Assembly (NCBI GenBank): GCA_025929075.1
Contig: JAICMS010000005.1
Location: 1 to 53,741, forward strand
Direction: 5' to 3'
Length of the DNA stretch: 53,741 nt
Source of the DNA: Propionibacteriales bacterium
GTDB taxonomy: Bacteria > Actinomycetota > Actinomycetes > Propionibacteriales > Nocardioidaceae
Position 1 is the first letter of the stretch. Every line of letters begins with the position of its first letter. Below, piece by piece: positions 16,298-25,120 of the stretch. Below the pieces are notes generated by a model. That model searched no databases, was not told the origin of the DNA, and saw only the letters and a program-made list of their open reading frames with translations. A program made the translations under genes and the position numbers.

Positions 16298-17970
16298 TCG
16301 AGGCGGCCCGGCGGGTGGTCGGGCGAGGGACCGACCTGGAAAGCCGGGTGGCGGGGCTCGAGCAGGCGGCCGATGCAGCCCGCGGCAGGGTCGACGATGC
16401 AGTCGTCGATGAGGCGTCGGCCGTCGTCGGGCGCGCTGAAGCGCGGCTGCGGCTGTCGGGCGAGCACACGATCGTCGCGCTGGGCGGCTCAACCGGCTCG
16501 GGCAAGTCCTCGCTGTTCAACGCGCTGTGCGGCCTCGACCTCGCCGCAGTGGGCCTGAAGCGGCCGACGACGTCGTGGGCGCTTGCCTGCGCCTGGGGCC
16601 CCGGTGCAGCCGGGGATCTGCTGGACTGGCTCGGCATCCCGCCACGCCATCAGATCGACCGGATGAGCCTTCTTGACACCTCGTCGCCAGAGGCGGACCT
16701 GCAAGGGCTGGTGCTCCTCGATATGCCCGACCACGACTCCACGGAGGTGTCCCACCATCTGGAGGTCGAGCGGCTGGTCACGCTGGCCGACGTGCTGGTG
16801 TGGGTGGTCGACCCGCAGAAGTATGCCGACGCCGCACTGCACGAACGTTTCCTGCGTCCGCTCCGCTCGTACGGCGACGTGATGATGGTCGTGCTCAACC
16901 ACATCGACGAGATCCCGGCGGGGGCGGTCGGCGACGCCGTCGCGGACCTCGAACGGCTGCTCGTGGAGGACGGGCTCGACGCTCCGGTGCTCGCCACCTC
17001 GGCGACCCGCGGGGACGGCCTTGGCGAGCTGCGGGCCGCGATCGTGGAGCGGGTGGCACGCAAGCGGGCGGCGCGGCAGCGGCTGACCGCCGACGTCAAG
17101 CGCGCAGCCGAGGCGTTGCTGCCGCTGACCGGCGGAGAGTCGGGCCGGGAGCCCGACCGGGTCACCAGGGACGTCCGGGCCGGGCTGGTCGACGCCTGCG
17201 CCGCGGCTGCCGGCGTACCGCAGGTTGCTGACGCGATCGAGGCGTCGTCGCTGCGTCGCGCGGAGCAGCTCACCGGCTGGCCGGTGACCCGTTGGGCGAC
17301 TCGGCTGCGGCCCGATCCGCTGCGTCGGCTGCACCTCGACGTCGGCGCGGCTACCGGGTCGACGGGCGCGTCGACCGACCTGTCGACCGGCGCGGTGCCG
17401 CGCACCTCGATTGCCCAGCCGACGCCCGTGCAACGGGCGCGGGTCGATGCGGCGGTTCGGGCGGTTGCCGACGAGGCTTCCGTGGCGTTGGCGCGCCCGT
17501 GGCAGGAATCGGTGCGTCGCGCCTCGGTCGGACGGTCGGGTGACCTCGCTGACGCCCTGGACCGGGCGCTGGGAACCACCGACCTCGGCCTGGCGCGCCG
17601 GCCACTGTGGTGGCGGGCGGTCAACGTGGTGCAGTGGCTGCTCATGCTCGTCGCAGTCGTGGGGCTCATCGGATTGGCCGCGTTCGTGGCGATGGGCAGC
17701 ACCTGGCTGGCGAATCCCGGGAGCGACACCTGGCGACAGCCGGTCGTATCGAGCGCGCTGCTGGTCGGGGGAGTAGTGCTCGGGCTGCTGTTGGGGCTTC
17801 TCTGTGCTGTGCTTGCCCGCCGGTCGGCCCGGCGCCGAGCCGAGCGGGCCGAGGCCCGACTGCACGATGCCGTCGGACACGTGGTCGACGACCTCGTACT
17901 CGCCCCGGTGCAAAGTGAGCTCGAGGCGCACGCGCGCTGTCGCGCCGGACTGGCGGCGGCCCTCGGCTAG
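16285..17970 (+). CDS. Dynamin/YfjP-like membrane-associated GTPase 2
   Basis: A 561-residue P-loop GTPase, partner of the preceding one. Walker A is GGSTGSGKSS at 67-76; G3 is LLDMPDHDS near 148-156; G4-like NHID lies near 205. Residues about 440-520 hold two transmembrane helices followed by an arginine-rich helix (RRSARRRAER). The ATG at 16285 has GGAGGAGA upstream, lying inside the end of the first GTPase gene, so the two are translationally coupled and probably work as a heteromeric pair. The sequence between the G domain and the helices is long and helical, like dynamin stalks. Confidence 0.8.
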   Translation: MAGLIEAARRVVGRGTDLESRVAGLEQAADAARGRVDDAVVDEASAVVGRAEARLRLSGEHTIVALGGSTGSGKSSLFNALCGLDLAAVGLKRPTTSWALACAWGPGAAGDLLDWLGIPPRHQIDRMSLLDTSSPEADLQGLVLLDMPDHDSTEVSHHLEVERLVTLADVLVWVVDPQKYADAALHERFLRPLRSYGDVMMVVLNHIDEIPAGAVGDAVADLERLLVEDGLDAPVLATSATRGDGLGELRAAIVERVARKRAARQRLTADVKRAAEALLPLTGGESGREPDRVTRDVRAGLVDACAAAAGVPQVADAIEASSLRRAEQLTGWPVTRWATRLRPDPLRRLHLDVGAATGSTGASTDLSTGAVPRTSIAQPTPVQRARVDAAVRAVADEASVALARPWQESVRRASVGRSGDLADALDRALGTTDLGLARRPLWWRAVNVVQWLLMLVAVVGLIGLAAFVAMGSTWLANPGSDTWRQPVVSSALLVGGVVLGLLLGLLCAVLARRSARRRAERAEARLHDAVGHVVDDLVLAPVQSELEAHARCRAGLAAALG

Positions 17971-18154
17971 TTCGGTAGGGGTCGACGCGTACTTCCAAGA
18001 CACGATGTAGGCCCACGCGCCGACTGTTTCCCCAGGTGGTGACGGTCGCTTGGGCCGTCCACAGGGCCGGCGTCGGCAGGTGCCACGGTCACATCTCCCC
18101 GGCACGCTGATGGCGTCGCATCGAGAGCGGCCTCGCCGCAGCGCAGGAGGACCC

Positions 18155-18631
18155 ATGAACGAGACCATGCTGTACCTGATCGGCCACGTAGGGACCGACG
18201 TCGACCACCGACGCGTCGGCAACGGCACCGACCTGGCGAGATTCCGGTTAGCGTCGACCCCCCGCCGCTTCGATAAGCATCAGGGGACGTTCGTCGACGG
18301 CAACACCAACTGGATGAGTGTCCAGTGCTGGCGCTCGCTCGCTGTGCACGTGAGCGAGTCGATCCGACGGGGTGACCCCGTCATCGTCGTGGGGAAGCTC
18401 AAGACCGAAGAGTGGGAGAAGGACGGCCAGCGGAACTCTCGGTTCGTCCTTGAGGCAAGCGCCGTCGGGCACGATCTCAGCCGTGGCGTGAGCACCTTCA
18501 CCAAGGCTTCCCGCTCCGAGCCGGCGGGTGATGAGGCGGCCGAAGCGATCCGTGACCTTGAGCGGGCCTTCTCCAGCGGGGCGGCTGGCGAGGCGCCGTC
18601 ACCGCAGCCGCGGCTCGCTGACGCTTCGTAG
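18155..18631 (+). CDS. ssb: Single-stranded DNA-binding protein, lacking the acidic tip
   Basis: A 158-residue protein with an N-terminal OB fold (residues 1-110: NETMLYLIGHVG, then the WMSVQCWR and VGKLKTEEWEKDGQ strands typical of SSB). The C-terminal tail of about 45 residues is short and ends RLADAS instead of the DDIPF-like tip through which replicative SSBs recruit partners. It is therefore probably a second SSB, as in actinomycetes with an SsbB for competence or segregation roles, and not the replicative one next to rpsF. The ATG follows CAGGAGG. It lies between the GTPase pair and ettA. Confidence 0.88.
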   Translation: MNETMLYLIGHVGTDVDHRRVGNGTDLARFRLASTPRRFDKHQGTFVDGNTNWMSVQCWRSLAVHVSESIRRGDPVIVVGKLKTEEWEKDGQRNSRFVLEASAVGHDLSRGVSTFTKASRSEPAGDEAAEAIRDLERAFSSGAAGEAPSPQPRLADAS

Positions 18632-18705
18632 CCTGGCGGCAGCCTCCGAACGTCCGCCCGAAGGGTCGCGGCGCTCGGCGATTCGGCGGGCACGCTAGGT
18701 CGCCG

Positions 18706-18711
18706 TAGGCT
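18706..18711 (+). promoter_or_regulatory. -10 box (TAGGCT) of ettA, leaderless
   Basis: TAGGCT ends 7 nt before the ettA ATG. No Shine-Dalgarno sequence is visible, consistent with a leaderless mRNA. Confidence 0.5.
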
Positions 18712-18718
18712 CGGCTTC

Positions 18719-20387
<1,669 letters not shown>

Positions 20388-20401
<14 letters not shown>

Positions 20402-20912
20402 CGTCTCCCGTCGTCTCGGCGGATCGCCGGCTCTCGCGGATCGCGCCGGCCTCTCTGGGCCCGGCCGAGCCGAGCCGCTCGGCGATTGCTCCGAACGCGC
20501 GGCCGAGCCTCACCAGGTCATCTTCCTCGATGAGGTCGACAAGCGCGTCGCGCACCGACTGCACGTGGTCGGGGGCGGCGTCGACGAGCTTGGCGTAGCC
20601 CTTGTCGGTCAGGGCGGCGATCACGCCGCGTCCGTCGGAGTCGCACTGTCGCCGTACGACGAAACCGTCGGCCGCCAACCGGTTCACCGTGTGGGTGATG
20701 CGGCTGCGGGAGTTCTTCACGGAGTCGGCGAGCTCGGCCATCCGCAACGCCTTGTCCCCCGACTCCGACAGTCGGACGAGGATCTCGTACTCGGCCAGTG
20801 ACAGGTCATGCTTCTCACGCAGGTCGCGCTCCAGCCGCTCACTGAGCAGGGTGCTGCCGAGCAGGTAGGCGCGCCAGGCCCGCTGCTGGTCGGTCGTCAG
20901 CCACTCGGTCAT
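20388..20912 (-). CDS. MarR-family transcriptional regulator
   Basis: A 174-residue winged-helix protein. A helical N-terminus (LSERLERDLREKHDLSLAEYEIL) is followed by the DNA-binding helix SRITHTVNRLAADGFV near residues 69-84, a wing (VRRQCDSDGRG) and the C-terminal dimer helices. It is divergent from a YceI-family gene and shares a 94-bp intergenic region that carries two palindromes, so it very likely represses that gene and itself. The ATG lies 6 nt after TAGACT, pointing to a leaderless transcript. The ligand is unknown. Confidence 0.9.
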
Positions 20913-20918
20913 ACGGTC

Positions 20919-20924
20919 AGTCTA
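20919..20924 (-). promoter_or_regulatory. -10 box (TAGACT) of the marR-type gene, leaderless
   Basis: TAGACT ends 6 nt before the ATG at 20912. The -35 region would fall inside the first operator palindrome. Confidence 0.55.
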
Positions 20925-20930
20925 CAGGCT

Positions 20931-20946
20931 AGTTGACTTTTCAACT
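20931..20946. promoter_or_regulatory. MarR operator copy 1
   Basis: AGTTGA-CTTT-TCAACT, a perfect 6-bp inverted repeat. It covers the -35 of the YceI-gene promoter (TTGACT at 20933-20938) and the -35 region of the divergent marR-type gene. Confidence 0.7.
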
Positions 20947-20961
20947 TAATCGCGCTACTCT
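20933..20961 (+). promoter_or_regulatory. Promoter of the YceI gene
   Basis: TTGACT (20933-20938), 17-bp spacer, TACTCT (20956-20961). Both boxes fit sigma-A consensus. Transcription would start near 20968, just before operator copy 2. Confidence 0.6.
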
Positions 20962-20970
20962 TCTGTAATC

Positions 20971-20986
20971 GGTTGAACATTCAACT
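20971..20986. promoter_or_regulatory. MarR operator copy 2
   Basis: GGTTGA-ACAT-TCAACT, same half-sites and spacing as copy 1 with one outer mismatch. Its centre is 40 bp from that of copy 1, and it lies about +4 to +19 of the predicted YceI transcript. Confidence 0.65.
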
Positions 20987-21006
20987 AGTTGCGAGGAGCC
21001 GCACCA

Positions 21007-21567
21007 ATGACCACGACCACGATCGAAACACGCTTCGCCGGCCTCGTCTCCGGCGTGTGGGCCATCGACCCCGCCCACTCCGAGGTCGGCTTCACCGTCC
21101 GGCACCTGATGAGCAGGGTCCGCGGTCAGTTCCGGTCCTTCGAAGGCGCTGTGACGATCGGTGAGAACCCGCTGGACTCCAGCGCACTCGCCACCATCGA
21201 CCTCAGCTCGGTCGACACCGGCAACGCCGACCGCGACACCCACCTCCGCTCGTCCGACTTCTTCTCCGTCGACACCACGCCGAAGATGACGTTCGTCAGC
21301 ACCGGCATCCGTCTGGATGGCGACGGTGCGATCGTCAGCGGCGACCTGACGATCAAGGACGTCACCAAGCCCGTCGAGCTCTCTGTGGAGTTCCTGGGCA
21401 CCGACAAGGACGCCGCTGGCAGCCTGCGTGTCGGCTTCGAGGCGACCACCGAGATCAGCCGCAAGGAGTGGGGCATCACCTTCAACGTCCCGCTCGAGGG
21501 CGACAAGGTCATGATCGGCGACAAGGTCGCGATCGTGCTCGCCATCGAGGCAGTTCACCAGGGCTGA
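21007..21567 (+). CDS. YceI-family lipocalin-like protein
   Basis: A 186-residue cytosolic protein (no signal peptide) of the YceI family, an extended lipocalin-like barrel that binds polyprenoid lipids in studied members. The opening GVWAIDPAHSEVGFTVRHLM, the LDSSALATIDLSSVDTGNADRDTHLRS region split by the typical loop, and FFSVDTTPKMTF and LTIKDVTKPVEL are family hallmarks. The ATG at 21007 follows GAGGAG. It is under a predicted MarR-controlled promoter. In actinomycetes such MarR-YceI pairs are common; the physiological lipid is unknown. Confidence 0.9.
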   Translation: MTTTTIETRFAGLVSGVWAIDPAHSEVGFTVRHLMSRVRGQFRSFEGAVTIGENPLDSSALATIDLSSVDTGNADRDTHLRSSDFFSVDTTPKMTFVSTGIRLDGDGAIVSGDLTIKDVTKPVELSVEFLGTDKDAAGSLRVGFEATTEISRKEWGITFNVPLEGDKVMIGDKVAIVLAIEAVHQG

Positions 21568-21608
21568 GAGGTGTGCCCGATCGCCGGGCTAACCGCTAGG
21601 TAACGCGA

Positions 21609-21660
21609 GGCGCTGGCCTCGGACGGCTGCAAATGTCAGAGCCGTTCGAGGACCAGCGCC
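21609..21660. terminator. 20-bp hairpin shared by convergent YceI and thiolase genes
   Basis: Arms 21609-21628 and 21640-21660 pair over 20 bp with one bulged A (21652) and one G-T pair; the loop is 11 nt. The right arm is the coding 3' end of the thiolase gene, including its stop, so the intergenic left arm mirrors coding sequence. No T-tract. Confidence 0.6.
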
Positions 21661-22853
21661 ATCCCTTGTCCGCCGCCGACGCACATCGTGATCAGGCCGG
21701 TCTGCTTGTCGTGGAAGTCCAGCGAGTTCAGCATGGTGGCCTGCAGCCGAGCGCCGGTCATGCCGAACGGGTGACCTACCGCGATCGCCCCCCCGTTGAC
21801 GTTGAGCTTGTCGATGTCGATGTCGAGGTCCCGGTACGACGGCACAACCTGTGCAGCGAAGGCTTCGTTGATCTCGACGAGGTCGATGTCGTCGATGGTC
21901 ATTCCCGCCCGGCGTAGCGCCTGGCGGCTGGACTCCACCGGACCCAGGCCCATGATCTCTGGTGACAAGGCGCAGACTCCGGTCGAGATGATGTGGGCCA
22001 ACGGCTTGATGCCGAGCTGGCGAGCCTTGACGTCGCTCATCACGATGACCGCAGCGGCACCGTCGTTGAGCGGGCAGCAGTTGCCCGCCGTCACCACGCC
22101 GTCTGGCCGGAACACCGGTTTGAGCTGCGCGACGGCGTCGTACGTCACTCCCTTGCGCGGCCCGTCATCAGCGGTGACCTTGGTGCCGTCCGGCAGTACC
22201 ACCGGCTCGATCTCGCGCTCCCAGAACCCCGCATCGATGGCGCGTTCTGCGAGGTTCTGGCTGCGGACGCCGAACTCGTCGAGCTCCTTGCGGCTGAGCC
22301 CGCGAGCGAGTGCGACGTTCTCCGCGGTCTGACCCATCGCGATGTAGACGTCGGGGAGTCGGCCGTCCGTCCGGGGATCGCCCCAGGAGCTAGCGCCGCC
22401 CTCGGCGGCCGCTGCCGCACGAGCCCGCGCCTCGTCGAAGAGCGGGTTGCGGGTGTTGGGATGGTTGTCGGAGTTTCCGTTGACGTAGCGGGAGACGGTC
22501 TCGACCCCGGCCGAGATGAAGACGTCGCCCTCACCGGCCTTGATCGCGTGAAACGCCATCCGGGTGGTCTGGAGACTCGACGAGCAGTAGCGGGTCAATG
22601 TGGTGCCGGGCAGATGATCGAACCCCAGCATCACGGCCACCACGCGGGCCATGTTGAAGCCCTGCTCGCCGCCGGGCAACCCGCAGCCGAGCATCAGATC
22701 GTCGATCTCGGTGGGGTCCAGTTGGGGCACCTTGCCCAGCGCTGCCGACACCATCGCGGCCGCGAGGTCGTCCGGCCGCATGTCGACGAGCGAGCCCTTG
22801 GTCGCCCGGCCGATCGGCGATCTGGCAGCGGCGACGATCACGGCTTCGGGCAT
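21636..22853 (-). CDS. Thiolase (acetyl-CoA C-acyltransferase, FadA3-like)
   Basis: A 405-residue cytosolic thiolase. The nucleophile is C90 in TRYCSSSLQ; the histidine is in AVGHPFGMTGAR near 355; the second cysteine is in MCVGGGQGMA near 392. Overall wording is close to mycobacterial FadA3 (Rv1074c) as I recall it, pointing to beta-oxidation or acyl-CoA thiolysis in place of acetoacetyl-CoA synthesis. The ATG has AAGGGAAG 6 nt upstream. No other beta-oxidation gene is adjacent. It ends in a hairpin shared with the convergent YceI gene. Confidence 0.9.
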   Translation of the reverse strand: MPEAVIVAAARSPIGRATKGSLVDMRPDDLAAAMVSAALGKVPQLDPTEIDDLMLGCGLPGGEQGFNMARVVAVMLGFDHLPGTTLTRYCSSSLQTTRMAFHAIKAGEGDVFISAGVETVSRYVNGNSDNHPNTRNPLFDEARARAAAAAEGGASSWGDPRTDGRLPDVYIAMGQTAENVALARGLSRKELDEFGVRSQNLAERAIDAGFWEREIEPVVLPDGTKVTADDGPRKGVTYDAVAQLKPVFRPDGVVTAGNCCPLNDGAAAVIVMSDVKARQLGIKPLAHIISTGVCALSPEIMGLGPVESSRQALRRAGMTIDDIDLVEINEAFAAQVVPSYRDLDIDIDKLNVNGGAIAVGHPFGMTGARLQATMLNSLDFHDKQTGLITMCVGGGQGMALVLERL

Positions 22854-22910
22854 CTGACTTCCCTTCTCAGGCTCTGCTTTGCAGCCTACTGACCAGGCGC
22901 TGGGCGGCCG

Positions 22911-24035
22911 TTACGTCCGCTCCTGGGCAGCACGTTTGGCCGGGTTGCCAGAACCTCGCTTGATGCGCTTCTGCGCCGCCGGCTGGCCGGCCCTCCCACG
23001 CTTGCCGCCGCTCGCGGACATCCGCCTTAACGCGGTGACGAAGATGTTCGCGTATCCGGCGAGGTCCTCGACCACTTCCTCCGGCGCCGCATCGGGGTCG
23101 ACCTCGTTGCTGATCCAGCGGCGGGCCGCGTCAGCGGCAAACACCTCGTTCCAGGGTCGCTGCCAATGCTGTTGCGCGAACGCCTCGTTGTCGGCAGCGA
23201 AGCGGGCCGTGATGCGCGCGGCGGAGTCGGCGTCGACGCCGATGAACGGTTGGGCGAACCAGCCACGCTCGCGCGCCTCGACGAAGCTCGCCTCGCGGGC
23301 CCGGACGCGCAGCGGCGGGTCGAGCTCGAGCGTCCATGGATAGTGCTTCATCAGGTAGCGCAGGCCCGCCACGGTCATGCTGCCGGGGTTCTCGTTGACC
23401 CGCTCGGCCGGCCCCAGATGCGCTCGCTCGACCTGCTCGTCCGGCACGCCGCCGGCGCGGAGCATCAACTCCGCAATGCGTGCACCCTTCGCCTCGACGT
23501 TGAACGGCACTGCCACGAAATGCACCAGCGGCTGCGTGCTCCACGCGTTGAAGCGCCCGTTGTGTTCAAGCCAGGCGTTGTCGTCTGCCGCGAAATCTGC
23601 GAACGGGCCGAGGCGGCGGAAGTCCTTCACTTCCTGGACGTACCAGGAATTCATCATCTCGGCCTGCGGACGGATGAACGCCACGGCCGTCAGCGAGAAC
23701 CCGTGCTCTCGTGCCAGGTCCGCCAGCGCGGCGACCGTGGTCGAAGGAAGCGACGGATTGCTGAAGCCTTCGGAGGACAGCACGACGTAGTCGGCCCTTG
23801 TCGAGCTCATGGTCGCGGCGAGTTCGTCCGGCCCGTAGACCAGCGAGATGCCGGGTCCCGGCCCTGTCCGCATGAAGCGTGCCAGCGAGTGATGCGCCTC
23901 GAGCGGCTGGGTCTTCCGTGACGTCGGATACAGGATTGCGGCCGACTCCAGGCCGCGGCGACCGGCCGAGAGCACCCGCTGAATGGCGGTGGAGCCGGTC
24001 TTGTAGGGACCGATGTGGACGATGAGGCTTTTCAT
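22911..24035 (-). CDS. Sulfotransferase-fold protein with basic tail
   Basis: A 374-residue protein whose start IVHIGPYKTGSTAIQR (residues 5-20) is the PAPS 5'-phosphosulfate loop of sulfotransferases. A later VVLSSEGF and the FIRPQAEMMNSWYVQEVK segment resemble the 3'-phosphate binding region. The last 35 residues are lysine- and arginine-rich (KRGRAGQ, KRIKRGSG), an unusual tail. The ATG at 24035 is preferred to GTG 24044 because TAGAAT ends right before 24044, so a transcript would start between them. Sulfated acceptor unknown; orphan gene. Confidence 0.7.
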   Translation of the reverse strand: MKSLIVHIGPYKTGSTAIQRVLSAGRRGLESAAILYPTSRKTQPLEAHHSLARFMRTGPGPGISLVYGPDELAATMSSTRADYVVLSSEGFSNPSLPSTTVAALADLAREHGFSLTAVAFIRPQAEMMNSWYVQEVKDFRRLGPFADFAADDNAWLEHNGRFNAWSTQPLVHFVAVPFNVEAKGARIAELMLRAGGVPDEQVERAHLGPAERVNENPGSMTVAGLRYLMKHYPWTLELDPPLRVRAREASFVEARERGWFAQPFIGVDADSAARITARFAADNEAFAQQHWQRPWNEVFAADAARRWISNEVDPDAAPEEVVEDLAGYANIFVTALRRMSASGGKRGRAGQPAAQKRIKRGSGNPAKRAAQERT

Positions 24036-24124
24036 GGCGGGCACATTCTAGGCGCGCCGCCAGGCACGGCCCGGGCCGACGAGTGCCGCTGCTGCCGCCG
24101 TACGTTCGGCTGTCAGGATGAGGC

Positions 24125-24541
24125 GTGGCCCGACATGTCTACGCGCTCAAGCCGCGATGGTCCGACCTCGACGCGTTCGGTCACGTCAACAATGTGACCT
24201 GGCTGGAGTACCTGCAGGAGGCGCGCGTGGACATGCTGTTCGTGCATGCTTCCGAGCAGGGCGCCGAGCGGCTTGCCGAGGGCGTCCTCGTCGTCAGGGC
24301 GCAGATCGACTACAAGCGACCGATGGTCTTCCGTCAGGAGCCGTACCTCATCGAGATGACCGTTTCGGGGCTCCGCGCCGCGTCGTTCTCGATCGACTAC
24401 GACATCGTCGACCCTGACGGTCTGGGCGGCGCGCGTTATGGCAGCGCCTCGACGACGTTGGCGCCGGTCGACCTCTCCACGGGTCGGCCGCGTCGACTGA
24501 CCGACGGTGAGCGGGCGGCACTCGTCGCGTTCTCGGGTTGA
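24125..24541 (+). CDS. Hotdog-fold acyl-CoA thioesterase
   Basis: A 138-residue single-domain protein of the 4HBT/YbgC type. SDLDAFGHVNNVTWLEYLQEAR (split here: D16, H20, then VNN and E28) is the active-site helix entry of this family, and RAQIDYKRPM is the matching strand. It would hydrolyse acyl-CoA thioesters in the cytosol. The GTG at 24125 leaves the usual 15 residues before the catalytic aspartate. It is followed by an OsmC-type gene on the same strand. Confidence 0.88.
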   Translation: MARHVYALKPRWSDLDAFGHVNNVTWLEYLQEARVDMLFVHASEQGAERLAEGVLVVRAQIDYKRPMVFRQEPYLIEMTVSGLRAASFSIDYDIVDPDGLGGARYGSASTTLAPVDLSTGRPRRLTDGERAALVAFSG

Positions 24542-24652
24542 GACGCCCGCTTGTCGCCGTACGACGGCGGGCATCGTCGATGGGCGGGAGCCGGGCTGAT
24601 TCGGGCCGGGGCAGGATGGAGGAAAAGCCAACCGACGATCGGAGTGCACGCC

Positions 24653-25081
24653 ATGGCCACGACACGCACAGCCAACGCCCACTGGGAAGGGTCGCTCATG
24701 GAGGGGAGTGGCACGGTCTCGCTCGACTCCTCCGGTGTCGCCTCGTTCGACGTGTCCTGGCCTGCGCGGGCAGAGGAGCCGGGCGGCAAGACCAGCCCCG
24801 AGGAGCTCATCGCCGCCGCTCACTCGGCGTGCTACAGCATGGCGCTCTCGCATGCCCTGAGCCAGGCCGGCCATGAACCGCAGTCGGTGGACACCAGAGC
24901 CGACGTCGACTTCCAGCCCGGCACAGGAATCACCGGCATCAAGCTCACGGTTCGGGCCCGCGTGGACGGGCTCGACGACAAGGAGTTCCAGAAGGCCGCC
25001 GAGGGCGCCAAGACCGGCTGCCCGGTCTCGCAGGCGCTGTCCGCGACCCCGATCTCCCTTGAGGCCACCCTCGAGTCCTGA
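24653..25081 (+). CDS. OsmC/Ohr-family peroxide-reducing protein
   Basis: A 142-residue protein with the two redox cysteines of the OsmC superfamily: C60 in AAHSACYSMAL and C123 in KTGCPVSQAL. The spacing and the preceding TSPEELIAAAHS fit OsmC subgroup members that reduce organic or hydrogen peroxides in the cytosol. The ATG at 24653 has GGAG 9 nt upstream. It follows a thioesterase gene after 111 bp and is convergent with the MFS gene. Confidence 0.9.
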   Translation: MATTRTANAHWEGSLMEGSGTVSLDSSGVASFDVSWPARAEEPGGKTSPEELIAAAHSACYSMALSHALSQAGHEPQSVDTRADVDFQPGTGITGIKLTVRARVDGLDDKEFQKAAEGAKTGCPVSQALSATPISLEATLES

Positions 25082-25120
25082 CTCGTCCCCGCCTGTACCC
25101 ACGCTTCGCTCGGGAAGGAG

